Below, one piece after another: positions 52,645 through 63,725 of a stretch of DNA of 64,000 bases. The position numbers and the translations under genes are program-made. Numbering within the stretch: the first letter of the stretch is position 1; each line of letters begins with the position of its first letter. The stretch comes from Powellomyces hirtus (taxonomy: Eukaryota; Chytridiomycota; Chytridiomycetes; Spizellomycetales; Powellomycetaceae): positions 372,001 through 436,000 of the forward strand of contig JAHLKG010000007.1 in assembly GCA_025526995.1 (NCBI GenBank), in the 5' to 3' direction. The notes below the pieces were generated by a model that saw only the letters and a list, made by a program, of their open reading frames with translations, did not search any database and had not been told where the DNA came from.

Positions 52645-55600
52645 TCACGGCTCAAACTCGCTGACGAGGGGGGTGATGAGACGCTCGACATCGGCCACGT
52701 CGCAGCGGAGACACGCCGCAATGATGCGTTTGAATTTCAGGTCTTTTTCATCGCGCACAAGGCGGACCTGGTCGATTTCGTCGCGCATCAGCAGCCGGTT
52801 CGTTTCCGACCGCACGACGGCCGACTCGAGGTTCGACAGCTGGGTTTTGAGCCGCATCGAGTAGTGCCGGTTCGACCGCATCGTTGGCGTGATTGTTGGC
52901 GCCGGCGGCGGGGAGGCTATCAGCGCTGACGGGTGCAGCGCCGCGAGCGTGTCGATCCGAGGGAGGAGCGGTGCGTCCAACGTAACGCGCATGCCCGTGC
53001 TGGTCGCTGCCGCGGCCGCGGCCGACACGGTAGCGTCGGATGGGGGTGGTGCGGGGCTAGTGAGTCGTCGGTGTTTGCTGGCGCTGTCGCTCGGCGATGG
53101 AGACGCGCTGCGTTTGCGCTTACCAACTGCCGCGTCAAGTTGCCCTGTCGCCGCCTCATCTTTGCTGGCCGCGGTCCAATCAACTGCCGCTTCAACACAT
53201 GGATTGGGAGCGGCGGATCCTAGTGCTTCGCTCGATGCGCCGCCGGCAACGTCTGCAACTGCAGCCGACTCCTCCTTTGCGGCCGCTGATGGTGTTTCCG
53301 CGGATCCTTCAGTCACCTTTGATTCCTTCTCCACGCCACCCGCAGCTGGTGGTGATGAATCGACAGCCTTTTCCACGTCCATCCTATCCTTCTCCCCACC
53401 GGCCCCACCCATCTCATCCTCCTCTTCCCAATCTTCGCCGCCCGCACCAGCAGCAGCAGCAGCCGTGGCAGCCAAGCGGTACCTATTCGCAGCAGCCTCC
53501 GAATGCTCCTCAATGCGCCGCTCAAGATCACTGGCCAGGACGCACAATTTATCCATGCGCCGGCGGTTTTCCTGCAGCTCCGTAAGCTCGAGTTTCGCGT
53601 GCTCGAGTTGCTCGCGCGCCTTGACCAGCTCGTGTTGCGTGTGTTCGAATTTCGTTTCTTGCTGTTGATACTGCGCGAGCAGCTTTTTGCGAATGTGGTC
53701 AACGCCAGCTCGGACCAGACCCGTTACAGAGGGGGTCAGTGTAGCCAGAACTACCAAAAAAAAAAAAAAAAAAAAAAAGGGAAACAAAGACAGTGTTATT
53801 GAAACTGCTCTCGAGTCACCCATCAGGTTCAGTGACATCATGTAAATGTGTTACGTACTTTTCTCAACCCTCTCGCCATAAAAGCTGTCCAAATGCAGCA
53901 TGGTCTGTTCGTGCATGGATCGTTCGACCGGATTCGGGCTGGGCGAGCGTTCCAAATCGTCATACTCCGAGTCCTCGTCATCGCGATCGCGGGGCACCCG
54001 TTCCGGTTCGTCCGGCTCGCGCATGTACGTGTCCGCGTCCGGTTCATCGAGGTCGTCGAACGGTGTAGGCAGGCCGATCGTGCGGTCTCTGTCGACTTCC
54101 TTGAACAGCATGGAGAGGAGGCGCGGGTCATAGCGGGCAATGTCGACGGGGCTCTCGCCGTTGGCGTTCAAGAGCTCGTGGTTGGCGCCCAATCGAAGCA
54201 GCGTAAGGGTGAGGTTGCGGTTTCCGGATCGGCAGGCATAGTGGAGTGCCGTGTTTCCGTGCGTGTCCTGGGTGTTGACGACCTGCGGCACCAGATGCGG
54301 CGCTTCCGAATATTCTTCCTGCAACACGTGAGCGAGGATGCGAACATAGTAGCCTGCTGCCACCCACAGGTCGCGGCGTCGTGCCGCGCGAGCAGCGTGG
54401 TGGAACACAGTGCGTCGGTTGTTGTCAGCAAGGTAAACACTGTCTCGCAGGAGGTCCGCAATCTGGTCAAAGACCTGCGCGTCATAGCAGCTAACATGAC
54501 ACACGGTCCGCATAAGCGCCGTCTCGCCACCGTTGGCGGTGATGGATGGGTTGGCGCCCTGGCGGAGGAGCGCCTTGACAAGCTTCACACGACCGAGTGC
54601 GGCGGCAAAATGTAGTAATGAGCTTCCTTTGCGCCCGTCGACCACCATATTAGCGTCCGGTCGTTTGCTGTTCGCATTTGGTTTCAGGCTGTCAATGATT
54701 TCGTGGAGATTGCCGTCCCCGTAGAGGTATAAATTGGAGAGCACTTGTCGCTGTCGCGCTTGCAAGAGAGAAAGCCGCTCCGCAGCCTCAGGATCCGAGT
54801 CCGGCTCCGCTGCTTCCATGGTGCTGGTCGTCCTGCGGTGGAAAGAAGAGGCTGGTGCTCTCGCTTGTTCGGGAGAGCTAGCTGCAGCGCGGGCTTCCGC
54901 ATGCGCACCACTGCTGCTTTTGCCCGTGGTTTTGGCAGCTGGTGCTGATGCCGGAGTGGCGGGTTCCGCAGACTTTCCCCCAGTCGATTTTGGTTGCTGC
55001 CCTTGCTGTTGCTGCTTAAGCAGCGCCTCCATATTTGGATATCCAGCCGAGTAGGCGTGCTGAGCTGCCATGCTGAGAAGATTCAGCATCGCAAGCTGCT
55101 GATATGCGGTCTGAACGGCAGGAACGGAAGGATTCGGGTACGCTCCGGGCTGAAGGTATGGATTGGAAGAATAATTCTGAGCATGTTGATAGTGCTGCAT
55201 ATCTTGTCTTCGCAGGATATTCTGAATGTTGGCCACGTAATTGTGGGCTGCGGTTTCGTCAAAGACCATTCCTTGCTGAAGTTTCCGGTAGTACTCTGCT
55301 TCTGGGCCGTTTGCTGGATTTACCGGTGTCGACGGCGAGTCAGCGCTCCCAGTGGCGGCTGTGTGGCCGGCAGCCACGTTGGCTGCTTCTAGGAGATGTT
55401 GCATGAGTGACTGTACTTGAGCACTGATTTCTGGTGTTTGCGCAGCCGGGTTGGCAGCGCCATCGGCGGCGGAAGCCGCAAGCTGACCCATCAGCTGACC
55501 AGCAGCCGCTTCCCACGACAAGGCCTGCGCGCCCCCAGGATCCGTCGGGCTTAATGTATGCGGTGTAGCAGTTTCGTCTCGACTGTTGTATCCAGATGCG

Positions 55601-56728
55601 GGTTGGGAAGTTGTGTAGATGGCGTTAGGTAGTGAAAAGTCTCCCGGTGGTGGCGATGGGGACTGAGGTGTTTGCTTGCGTTCGGGTAACAGGGATCGCA
55701 TATTGGATGGTTTCGGGGCAACGGAGCCGGTTTGTGGGTCAAAGTCGAATAGCGCTCGGAGTTCTTTGTCAACGTTGTATCTTGCTGCCAGGGCTTTACT
55801 TTCCACGAGAGGTATCCTGAAGAATTCAAAGAGAAACGTTCGTTAGCAAGATTCAAGTCACCATACCATTCAGCCAATGTAATAAGTCAGACATCAAGTG
55901 TGACCCAACGAATGACTCCCAATTCGTCATGCTCGTCCTGAGACCAATATGCACAAATGCGAATATCTCGGATCCATCATTTCAGGGTAGAACATGAAAG
56001 CATCGAATTGACAGTAGATTCACTCGCCAGCCAATAAAGACCTTCCCCAAATGTCAGCCGCACCGTACTGTGCCGGACGGAAGCGTCAAACACCTCGAAC
56101 AGCTTCTTTCTTTTCACCTTTTATTCCAACTCTCATAAATTCTCACCCACGCCGATTCTCCGGCGAAAGAGACCTCCTCGATAAATCCATAAGCGCTCGT
56201 CGCATCGTGTAGTATCGCACCATGACTCATCTCAAAAAACACGCAACTAATAACGGAGCTATGTCCGAGTACTTACCAAGTACCCTGGTATTTCCCATAC
56301 CCTCCCTGAATCTTCTCATGCACACCCTGCAGCACCTCCCGTTCCAAAATCTTGGTCCGTCTCGGTTTACTGAATCCCGCAACTTTAAGGATCTGCGTGG
56401 CGTTCATGTACGAGTCGGCCATGCGGCGCATAACGGGTGTATCTTTACACATCATTTCATAGACGGGGACCCCCGAGTAGATGGCCGAGTAAATGACAGA
56501 CCCCCGGGGCGATGAGCTGGTGCCGCCGCCGGCAGATGCGGATGCAACCGCATGTTTCATTTTGGCGGTGGTGGTGTTGCGCGGGTTGCGAGAGGCTTTG
56601 GACTTTGGTGGGACGCTGGCGGGGGCGGTCGGCTGCGGACGGGACGGATTCGGTGGTAGAGGTGGACTGCTGGTGGTGGTAGCGGTGTTCTGTGAACCCG
56701 GCGGCGAGAATTGTCTTGTGGAATCCAT
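52645..56728 (-). CDS. APSES/KilA-N ankyrin transcription factor (MBF/SBF subunit, Mbp1/Res-like)
   Basis: Three minus-strand exons (56728-56277, 55816-53859, 53750-52645) give 1171 residues, with introns of 460 and 108 nt and intact frame. An N-terminal Pro/Ser-rich leader of about 70 residues is followed by the APSES (KilA-N) DNA-binding domain ([50 protein letters not shown] joined across the intron to [13 protein letters not shown]). A Gln/Ala-rich linker leads to ankyrin repeats at about 540-735 ([40 protein letters not shown]). The last exon forms a coiled coil ([20 protein letters not shown]). This layout is that of Mbp1, Swi4 and S. pombe Res1/Res2, which drive G1/S genes through MCB (ACGCGT) sites. 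It is longer than yeast Mbp1 because of the linkers. Which subunit it is cannot be told. Confidence 0.93.
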
Positions 56729-57429
56729 CTCTGCGACAGACAGAGCGCGGGATCAGAATATGAGCGCTGTGAGAGTTTTGGTCGTAAGCAACGGGTAAAG
56801 AATTTGGGATGTGAAAGGGGGGAGTCTGTCTCTTCTCGGCAGACAGGTCTGGGATGCTGGTTGGCAAAGACAGGCGGCAGAAACGCGGGTCGGCAGGCGC
56901 CACACTGCGCCACGGCAACTGCCCCCCACAATGCACGTAGGGAGATTTTTTTTTCCATCTCCGCTCGGATGGGTGGGAGAGCTGGAGGTGTCAAAGACGT
57001 AACCGCTGCTCACCATATTCAAGCTACTCAAAGGCAAGTAACCTCAGGGGTTCATGGGATTTATACAGCATTGACCAAAGAAAAAGAAATACTCGGCACT
57101 GAAGGCCATGGCCAAAAACAGGAACAAGAGACGACAACATATAACAAAAAAGGAAAACAAAATAGAGAGAAAACAATTGCTCTCATAAAGCAAAGAAATA
57201 AGGGCGGGGTAATACTACAACACATATCACATAGGAATGCAAAAAATTACGACAAAAAGACAGTCACCAAAAAAGGGGAGGGGAGGGGAAGAAAGAACAT
57301 TGAGGTTCACAAGGGAGGGAAAGGGGAATAAGGATAAGGATGGGAGAAATAGATAATCGAATTCGACCAAAAAAATTGAGGCCAGGATCAAGAGAACGTC
57401 CAGTCCCTGATGTCCCGGCCGTGGGTTGT
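56729..57429. other. intergenic region upstream of the MBF-type gene
   Basis: About 700 bp lie between two minus-strand genes. The part near 56729-57000 is the MBF-type promoter. Positions 57110-57350 are A-rich, with short frames only, and probably include the 3' UTR of the zinc-knuckle gene. No TATA or MCB site was found. Confidence 0.4.
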
Positions 57430-59279
57430 TCAGTAAGCAGCCATGCCAGCGGGTCGGAGCATGCTTTGAGCGACCGTGCGTTGCGGACATTGATGGATCC
57501 AGTGGCCTTTTACGAGACATATTTTGCAAGTGTAACCGTCGGGAGGAATTGACTGCTTGGGCATCGTGCACTGCTGAATCCTGTACCCGGAAGAGCAGTG
57601 AGGACTCAAAGGTGAGAAATCAGCTTAGCGGCGAGCTACAAATGGGAACATACCAATGGCCCGGGGTATTGCACTTTCTGCACACGTAGCCATCAGGCGG
57701 AATCGTAGTTTTCTGTGGCTGGCGAGCAGTGCTGCCGTTGCTATTACTGTTGAAGTGAGAAGTATCGATGAGGCTCCCGCGTGAAGGCACTCTATGCTGG
57801 TGTGACGCGTACTTTGCAGATGCCGGAAAGAACGGCAAAAAATCCGGAGTGCGTCTGCGCGCTTGATATAGATTGCAGTTCTTAAGCCAGTGTCCCTCCA
57901 CAAAACTGTTCGGACCATCATCGTTAGTATCGGAAGTTGACGCGAACAGACGAGCACGGAAACATCTTACCATAGCTTGCAAATGTATCCAGGAGGCGGA
58001 ACAGCGCTGTAAGGTTTTCCGAGTCCGTACAACGATCCAACCTCCATTTCCTCGTAGTCACGGGAACTAGGAGGCATGTAGCTATGACGATTCCCTGAGG
58101 AAAAATATGGGTTGTGGTTGGAAGCATTGTTGTTTTCCAGCGATGACATGGCTTGATAGCGGTAATCGTCAGCCGAAAGACCCAGTTCTGCGGACGTTCC
58201 CAAGAACGTATCAAACAGAAACGGACGGATCACAGAATTCGTGGTCTCCGGAAGGTTGTGTTCAGTTCCACGCGGAGTGTACATTCCTGGCGAATATTCA
58301 AAAAAAAAGTTCTAAGATTTAGCAGCAGAACAAGATGTGAGTGCGGGCGTTAGCGTCCCATCTTACCTATCATTCCGGCATTCAACGGATCCTGCGACGG
58401 GTAAAATCCGTAATCCTCTCGCAACGGAGGCAAATGATCGCGGATAGAAAGATCGGAGAAGCGTTCCAGGAAAACGTTATCACTGTCATCCGTGCCCGTG
58501 CCGGGAAGGTTGTGGTTGTTGTTGCTGTTGTGGCTGTTGCTGTGATGGGATCTCCTGTCTTCAAAATGTTGTGATCCCGAAGACGGCGGTGGTGGCAGTT
58601 CTCCACAGTCCGTAGCGGCCAGAAATCGGAGTACAGACTCTGCAGCGCTAAAAGCTGGAAGCTCCTGCGGATTTGAAGCGTTGGCATTTTGCGCTGATCC
58701 CCCGGAAGCGTGTTGAGAACGCGTTCCTTTCAATTGCTGCTGTTGCTGCGCTTGCTGCTGCGCCGAGAGCGAGTGTTGTTGCTGGTGATGGCGCGCCAAT
58801 GTTCCGTCCAACAAAAATTGGTGCTGATCAAACTGCGGCGCATCGTGTTGGTACGCTGTCGGTAGAGGGTGATGAAGGTGGTGGTGCATGTTCAAGATTC
58901 CCGCATGCTGAGAGTTCGCGTTATTTTTATATGAGGGGTTCAGCAATGGGTCTTCCGAATGTAAAACCGAGTCGAATCCAGACATTTCGTCCACAGACGG
59001 CGGTACACTGGTGCTGTTTCTACGTTGCATGAATCGACTGGCCCCGAACTGGTGGTGCATGTTGGTGTTGCTGCTCGTACTACTACTGATCGAGTGTGCA
59101 GATTCGTACGCGGGCGCAGCAGCGCCCATTAGCCCTGGCGGGGGTAGTGAACTGTGAATTCCCAGAGATAGTTGTAGTGGGTTGCTGTACGCGTTGGAAT
59201 CGTTTGGCGAGCCGTTTGTCCCCATCATCAGCATCATCTTGTTGCCCGTAGGCGGGCTGTCTGCGTACTGGAGATGCAT
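57430..59279 (-). CDS. triple CCHC zinc-knuckle protein
   Basis: Four minus-strand exons (59279-58367, 58286-57971, 57905-57654, 57580-57430), with introns of 80, 65 and 73 nt, give 543 residues. The N-terminal two thirds are low complexity (His, Asn, Gln, Ser), including a Gln-rich run. The C-terminal third has three CX2CX4HX4C zinc knuckles, each introduced by PPxGY: YICKLCFVEGHWLKNC, YVCRKCNTPGHWIQQC and YTCKICLVKGHWIHQC. The first two are completed only by splicing, which supports the exon model. The protein ends QSMLRPAGMAAY. Knuckles of this type bind single-stranded RNA or DNA, or serve as protein contacts as in the Mpe1/RBBP6 group. An RNA-related role is the likeliest. Start MHLQYADSPPTG at 59279 is chosen because the longer frame upstream shows poor coding character. 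Confidence 0.8.
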
Positions 59280-60742
59280 GGGAACAATCTCCGCGATGTC
59301 GAAATGGCGTGAAAATCCGTCGCGTTCAATCGGTCGTTCTCGGATCGATGTGTGCGTGGGGGTATCGATTGTCTGTGCGAAGAAAGTTCTGGTGTGCAAG
59401 GCTTTTGTTTTGTGTGTGTGTGGAACAAGCTCAAAAAAAGGGTAGACCGCGTGAAACTCAGGGACGGCGGTGAAACCAAAGAATATAAGTAATACACGAT
59501 ATTTGTACGGAGTGTACAATTATGAATGACGGGTGGGAAAGAAGGTGTCAGGGAAATTAGAAGGATGCAGGGGCAGGCGGGGGTTACCAACGAGCTATGA
59601 TACTAAAAGTGTGAGCCATAAATGATATGAAGGGGTTTTGGTCTCGAGCCTTCTAGGGGTTAGATTTTGAATCCACTGACTGACTTCCCCACCGCGTTTT
59701 CCCATATAACTCTGGAAGTATATTCCTGTCAGCAATTATGGCAAAGGGGTAAAAATTAGGGGTTCGGTGGGTGCGTGTAAGTCTGCGCGCGTTTTCGTTC
59801 CCCGTACAGACATCCATTGTTGGTCATCTGGTCCGCCGTTATTTATTGCTATTGAATCATGTAGTTGAGCTCCGCCGGAGACAACAATAGTATCGTCGCT
59901 AGCCAAATGATCATCAGAATTTACTTGATGTGCGACTTACGGAGGGGTTGCGCGGTTACATCCCAAGAACCGTTTCTCTTTCCTGCCTGCATCTCGGAAT
60001 GAAAACCGCCGTTCAGTCGTTTGCAGTGCGTAATACTAACGGCAAGATGTCAATGAGTCGCTGTGTCCTATCTCTGCTGACAAAGCATCCCCTGACGCGG
60101 TCTCCAACGCGTGATGAATTGGGCCTTTCACATCTAGCCATTGTCCAAAAAAAAAAGGCATTTATGGAAATCTATCACGCGATTCCATCGGTGGTAGTTT
60201 GCTGCGTTTTGTAAGCCGCTTCCAAAAGAACATGTCAAAGAAAACTTCAGATCCAGATGGAGAGGCTTGTTCAAGAGGGAAGTTTAGCCCTTTAATCGGC
60301 AATTTCAGATAGCACCAGGGAGGAGGCTGCCCATCGAACCCAATTTCGAGCACCTCAAATGCACTATCAAAGGTCTACCGAAGTGGAATATCCCGCACCT
60401 GGCGTCATAGTCATCGGGATCAGCATCTACACGGCACACTGGAAGAGAGGATATTGGCAACGGCGGGTTCGAGCAATCGCAGGGGCGGATACTATGCCAG
60501 CCAGCAAAATGGAACAGCCAGTATGTGCAGTTATGCAAAGAGTGGTAATAATAACATAATGCTGGGGAATTTAGAAGTGCAGATAGTTTGCGTTTTGGAG
60601 TGTTTGCGGAATAGATACCCACAGATTGAGTGGCTATGCTACTCTATCTATCAATGATGTAGATGTAGGGTTGCTGCGCAGAGTCTGGCCGTGGCTGAGC
60701 TAAAGCGTGTGGGCGCAGTGGCACAGTCAGCAACATCTGCAG
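59280..60742. other. intergenic region without recognised gene
   Basis: The right part of the zinc-knuckle promoter (59280-59600) is here. Only short frames follow, none with a domain or splice support. An ACGCGT site is near 60108. Confidence 0.4.
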
Positions 60743-60786
60743 CCAATCAGACGAGATGGAGATGGCGTCCTTTTACGCGTATATAA
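60743..60786 (+). promoter_or_regulatory. CCAAT box, ACGCGT and TATA box of a plus-strand unit
   Basis: CCAAT at 60743-60747, ACGCGT at about 60775-60780 and TATATAA at 60780-60786 lie in ideal promoter order and spacing. ACGCGT is the MCB site bound by MBF-type factors in yeasts. Confidence 0.5.
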
Positions 60787-61147
60787 GCCCCATATCAGTT
60801 GCTCTTCCCACGCGAACCATCACCATCAAGATTCAAGATCTCGTATCCGCAATCAAAAACTGGATAGCAAGTGAGCACTGTCGGTCGCAGCATGGATTCC
60901 GGTACATGGATTCCGGTACATGAACCAGCACTCACTTCTTGAGTTTCCAGGTCACTCACTCATTCACACCATTTCGTCTCATCCCACTCGCCGGAACTCA
61001 TCTAACTCGGTTGCGCTGACTCTCCGTAAGGTAAGGACCGTCAGTCACGGCATGGATCCGGTTCCACGGCCCTTCACTCACTTCTGGAGTTTCTAGGTCA
61101 CTTACTCGCCAGGACTACCTAGGTAACTATGCTGTTCACTCGTCGTC

Positions 61148-61359
61148 GGTCTGGGTCGCGGTAGTGGTCGCAGCCTGTGTAGGTGGACCGGTCAGGGCAT
61201 GGCTTTGGAACTCAAAAGGTTCCAATCCGTGGGGCGTTATAAAGCGGCTTGCTAGCAGCCGTGGCGACAACCTTGAGATCCAGCGCTGCTCACGCAGACT
61301 GGCTCCCCGCCCAGCAACAGCTGGACCTGTTCCGTTACTCCCGCTATCGCGCCCATTCC
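61148..61359 (+). repeat. tRNA-related SINE-like repeat, copy 1
   Basis: This copy starts GGTCTGGGTCGCGGTAGTGG (A-box-like) and has GGTTCCAATCC at 61218 (B-box-like, one mismatch to consensus). A shared body of about 130 bp follows, ending GCGCCCATTCC. It is matched by copy 2 at 61393. Confidence 0.45.
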
Positions 61360-61392
61360 CTACTACTCTTTTTTATGCATCTCAGGTTCACC

Positions 61393-61618
61393 GGTCTGGG
61401 TGGCGTAGTGGTCGCAGCGTGTCATAAGTGGACCGGTCAGGGCATGGTGTGGAACTCAGAAGGTTCCGATCCGTGGGGGCCTCGATGAAGCGGCTTGCTA
61501 GCAGCCGTGGCGACGCCCTTGAGATCAAGCGCTGCTTAGGCAGAATGCCTCCCCGCCCAGCAACAAAAAAATTGACGGCTGGACCTGTTCCGTTACTCCC
61601 ACTATCGCGCCCATTCCA
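61393..61618 (+). repeat. tRNA-related SINE-like repeat, copy 2
   Basis: This copy has an A-box-like TGGCGTAGTGG (61401-61411) and a B-box-like GGTTCCGATCC (61462). It is in direct orientation, 245 bp from copy 1. It differs from copy 1 by scattered substitutions and a short A-rich insertion near 61565. Confidence 0.45.
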
Positions 61619-61930
61619 GTGATCCGTGATTTGCATTCAGGTTCACATATCTACCAGGAAGCAGGAAGAAGCCTCCCATTACGTATGTATCCATTCATCC
61701 ATTGTCTCTTCTCTGTTTTGCCACTGACATTCCTCTCTTTCAGTCGCCATATTCGCCCCGGTCGGGCCTAGATATCGAAACCCCAATGGCGTACGCGTAT
61801 CCATCCATTCGCCATTGTATGTACCCATTGATTCATTTTCTCCCTCGTTTCGCTTTCTTTTTTGACATTCTCCTGTCCTTTAGTGATTATCGGCACCGCC
61901 TGTCAATAAAGCCATATGTACTTGTAGTAT

Positions 61931-62724
61931 AGATGTTTTTGTCACAAGAGAACATCGGAAATACATTCGAAATATACCCATTCGATGGACTGTTACTCAA
62001 CCAGCCTGGTGGCGCCCTAAAATAAACAAAAATGCATCTGTATTCGGCAGTGCCGAGAGTGCAAGTAATGAGTTTCTTACATGGATATAGAACCAACCAG
62101 GGCAATAGGAAGAGCTACGCCTAACAGACAGAAGATGGAAGATGCATCCATTTTACTTACAAACATGTGATCCCTAATCCGACGCATCATTTTGTTTGGT
62201 CAAGATCTCACAGCAAAGGAACCAGGTGCGCTCCTATCATGGATTTGAGAAGACTATTTTCCTATCTCACTCTGTGATTGGATGCTATCGATATTCTGGA
62301 AGGAGAACAATGTATTGGAATCCGGGAAAGTTCCACAAACTCCTGCCCAAACTCCGTCATCGGAACACGGAAGACGAGTGGTTACAACTGATAAGCGGCA
62401 CGCGTTTTGGACTTGCGGCACGCGCGTCAGCAATAATGGATTATTTGGAATCAAAAGGGAACTCATAAAGTATGACTGATGTACTGGCAATAAAATCCAT
62501 TGATTGTCTAGAAGGGGCGTCGTCGAAAGGACGGAATCACAGGGTCCCAATCGTTTGAAATGCTTGTCGCTCGTGCACTTGTCCTCCGCGGAATTTGCCC
62601 ACCATGCTACAAATTCGAGCTTTCTGTGAAGAACTCATGACTGCAAACCCCACGTGATAGCTACAGGACATTTCAACAAGAGAGAGTTCTCCAAGAGCAT
62701 AAAAGTAGTGTGCAAACAAAGATT
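61931..62724. other. intergenic region without recognised gene
   Basis: This stretch holds short frames only. A few intron-like GT..AG segments are possible but no coherent gene model could be made. Confidence 0.35.
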
Positions 62725-63570
62725 GCGTGGGATGCACTGATACCGGTAGAGTAATTTCCGTACTGTCCACGTGCTGGCATTCATGGCGAGCGAAAGTACA
62801 AATCGCTGCGGAAACGCATTTGGCACTCCAAGGCGCGAGACGGGCCCGACTGGAAACCCCCCGCGAACCTGACTAAAGCCTCACGCAGAACTGACGCCCC
62901 CCGTCCCTTCGCCCCACTTGCTTGTGCTCATTCCATAATGTGGTTTGGAATTTTCTCGTAACATGCGTGGGATGCACTGATACCGGTAGAGTAATCCCCG
63001 TGCTGTCCACGTGCTGGCATTCATGGCGAGCAAAAGTGCAAATCGCTGCCGTTGACATGTGAACAGTCACGGATGAGGAGGGCAGTTATGACGCTGGAAA
63101 CGCATGGCACTTCACGGCGCGAGACGGGCCCGACTGGAAACCCCCCCCCGCGAACCTGACTGAAGCCTCACGCAGAATGTTCTAAAGCTGACGCCCCCCG
63201 TCCCTTCGCCCCACTTGCTTGTGCTCATTCCATAATGTGGTTTGGAATTTTCTCGTAACATGCGTGGGATGCACTGATACCGGTAGAGTAATCCCCGTGC
63301 TGTCCACGTGCTGGCATTCATGGCGAGCAAAAGTGCAAATCGCTGCCGTTTGACGTGTAAACAATCACGGAGGAGGAGGGCAGTTATGACGCTGGAAACG
63401 CATGGCACTTCAAGGCGCGAGACGGGCCCGAACGAAAACCCCCCCGCGAACCTGACTAAAGCCTTACCAAGAATGTTCTAAACCTGACGCCCCCCGTCCG
63501 TCCCTTCGCCCCACTTGCTTGTGCTCATTCACGCATAATGTGGTTTGGAATGTTCTCGTAACATGAATGT
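62725..63570 (+). repeat. tandem array, period about 297 bp, three units plus a partial
   Basis: The landmark GCGTGGGATGCACTGATACC starts at 62725, 62965 and 63262. A second landmark, ATGTGGTTTGGAAT, starts near 62937, 63234 and 63537. The middle unit is 297 bp; the first is shortened to 240 bp. Each unit has a C-rich stretch (GACGCCCCCCGTCC) and ends CTCGTAACATG. No conserved frame is evident. The array lies directly upstream of the last gene. Confidence 0.85.
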
Positions 63571-63658
63571 TACGCGTGATGATGATGACGCACTCGGGGT
63601 TCACAGAGCCGTCATGACCTTGCAAGGAACGGAATAATAGTCGGTTTAACCCACCAGT

Positions 63659-63664
63659 TATAAA
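63659..63664 (+). promoter_or_regulatory. TATA box of the last gene
   Basis: TATAAA lies 62 bp before the ATG at 63726, downstream of the 297-bp repeat array. Confidence 0.5.
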
Positions 63665-63725
63665 GCCGCCTTCTCATCTTGGGCGCTCTTGTCCAAACCC
63701 ATTGGCTGGTCGCTGATCCTCAAGC

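Larger units (their letters stand above)
60812..61930 (+). ncRNA. possible multi-intron transcript without a long ORF
   Basis: Downstream of a good CCAAT/TATA promoter lie several intron-like segments with canonical ends: 60871-60950 (GTGAGC..CAG), 61031-61096 (GTAAGG..TAG), 61683-61743 (GTATGT..CTGAC..CAG) and 61817-61883 (GTATGT..TTGAC..TAG). AATAAA follows near 61908. The joined exons give no long frame. The best is a 17-residue frame starting MAYAYPS near 61785. The first two introns resemble each other, as do the last two. The unit encloses two SINE-like repeats. It may be a noncoding RNA, a host for small RNAs, or a decayed gene. Confidence 0.3.

Noticed and set aside
52889..53668. 259-residue plus-strand frame over the MBF-type gene
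   Set aside because: It is an Ala/Ser-rich shadow of the coiled-coil exon.
61785..61910. 17-residue spliced frame near 61785 as a pheromone precursor
   Set aside because: It ends in ACQ without a CaaX motif and is too short. No other support was seen.
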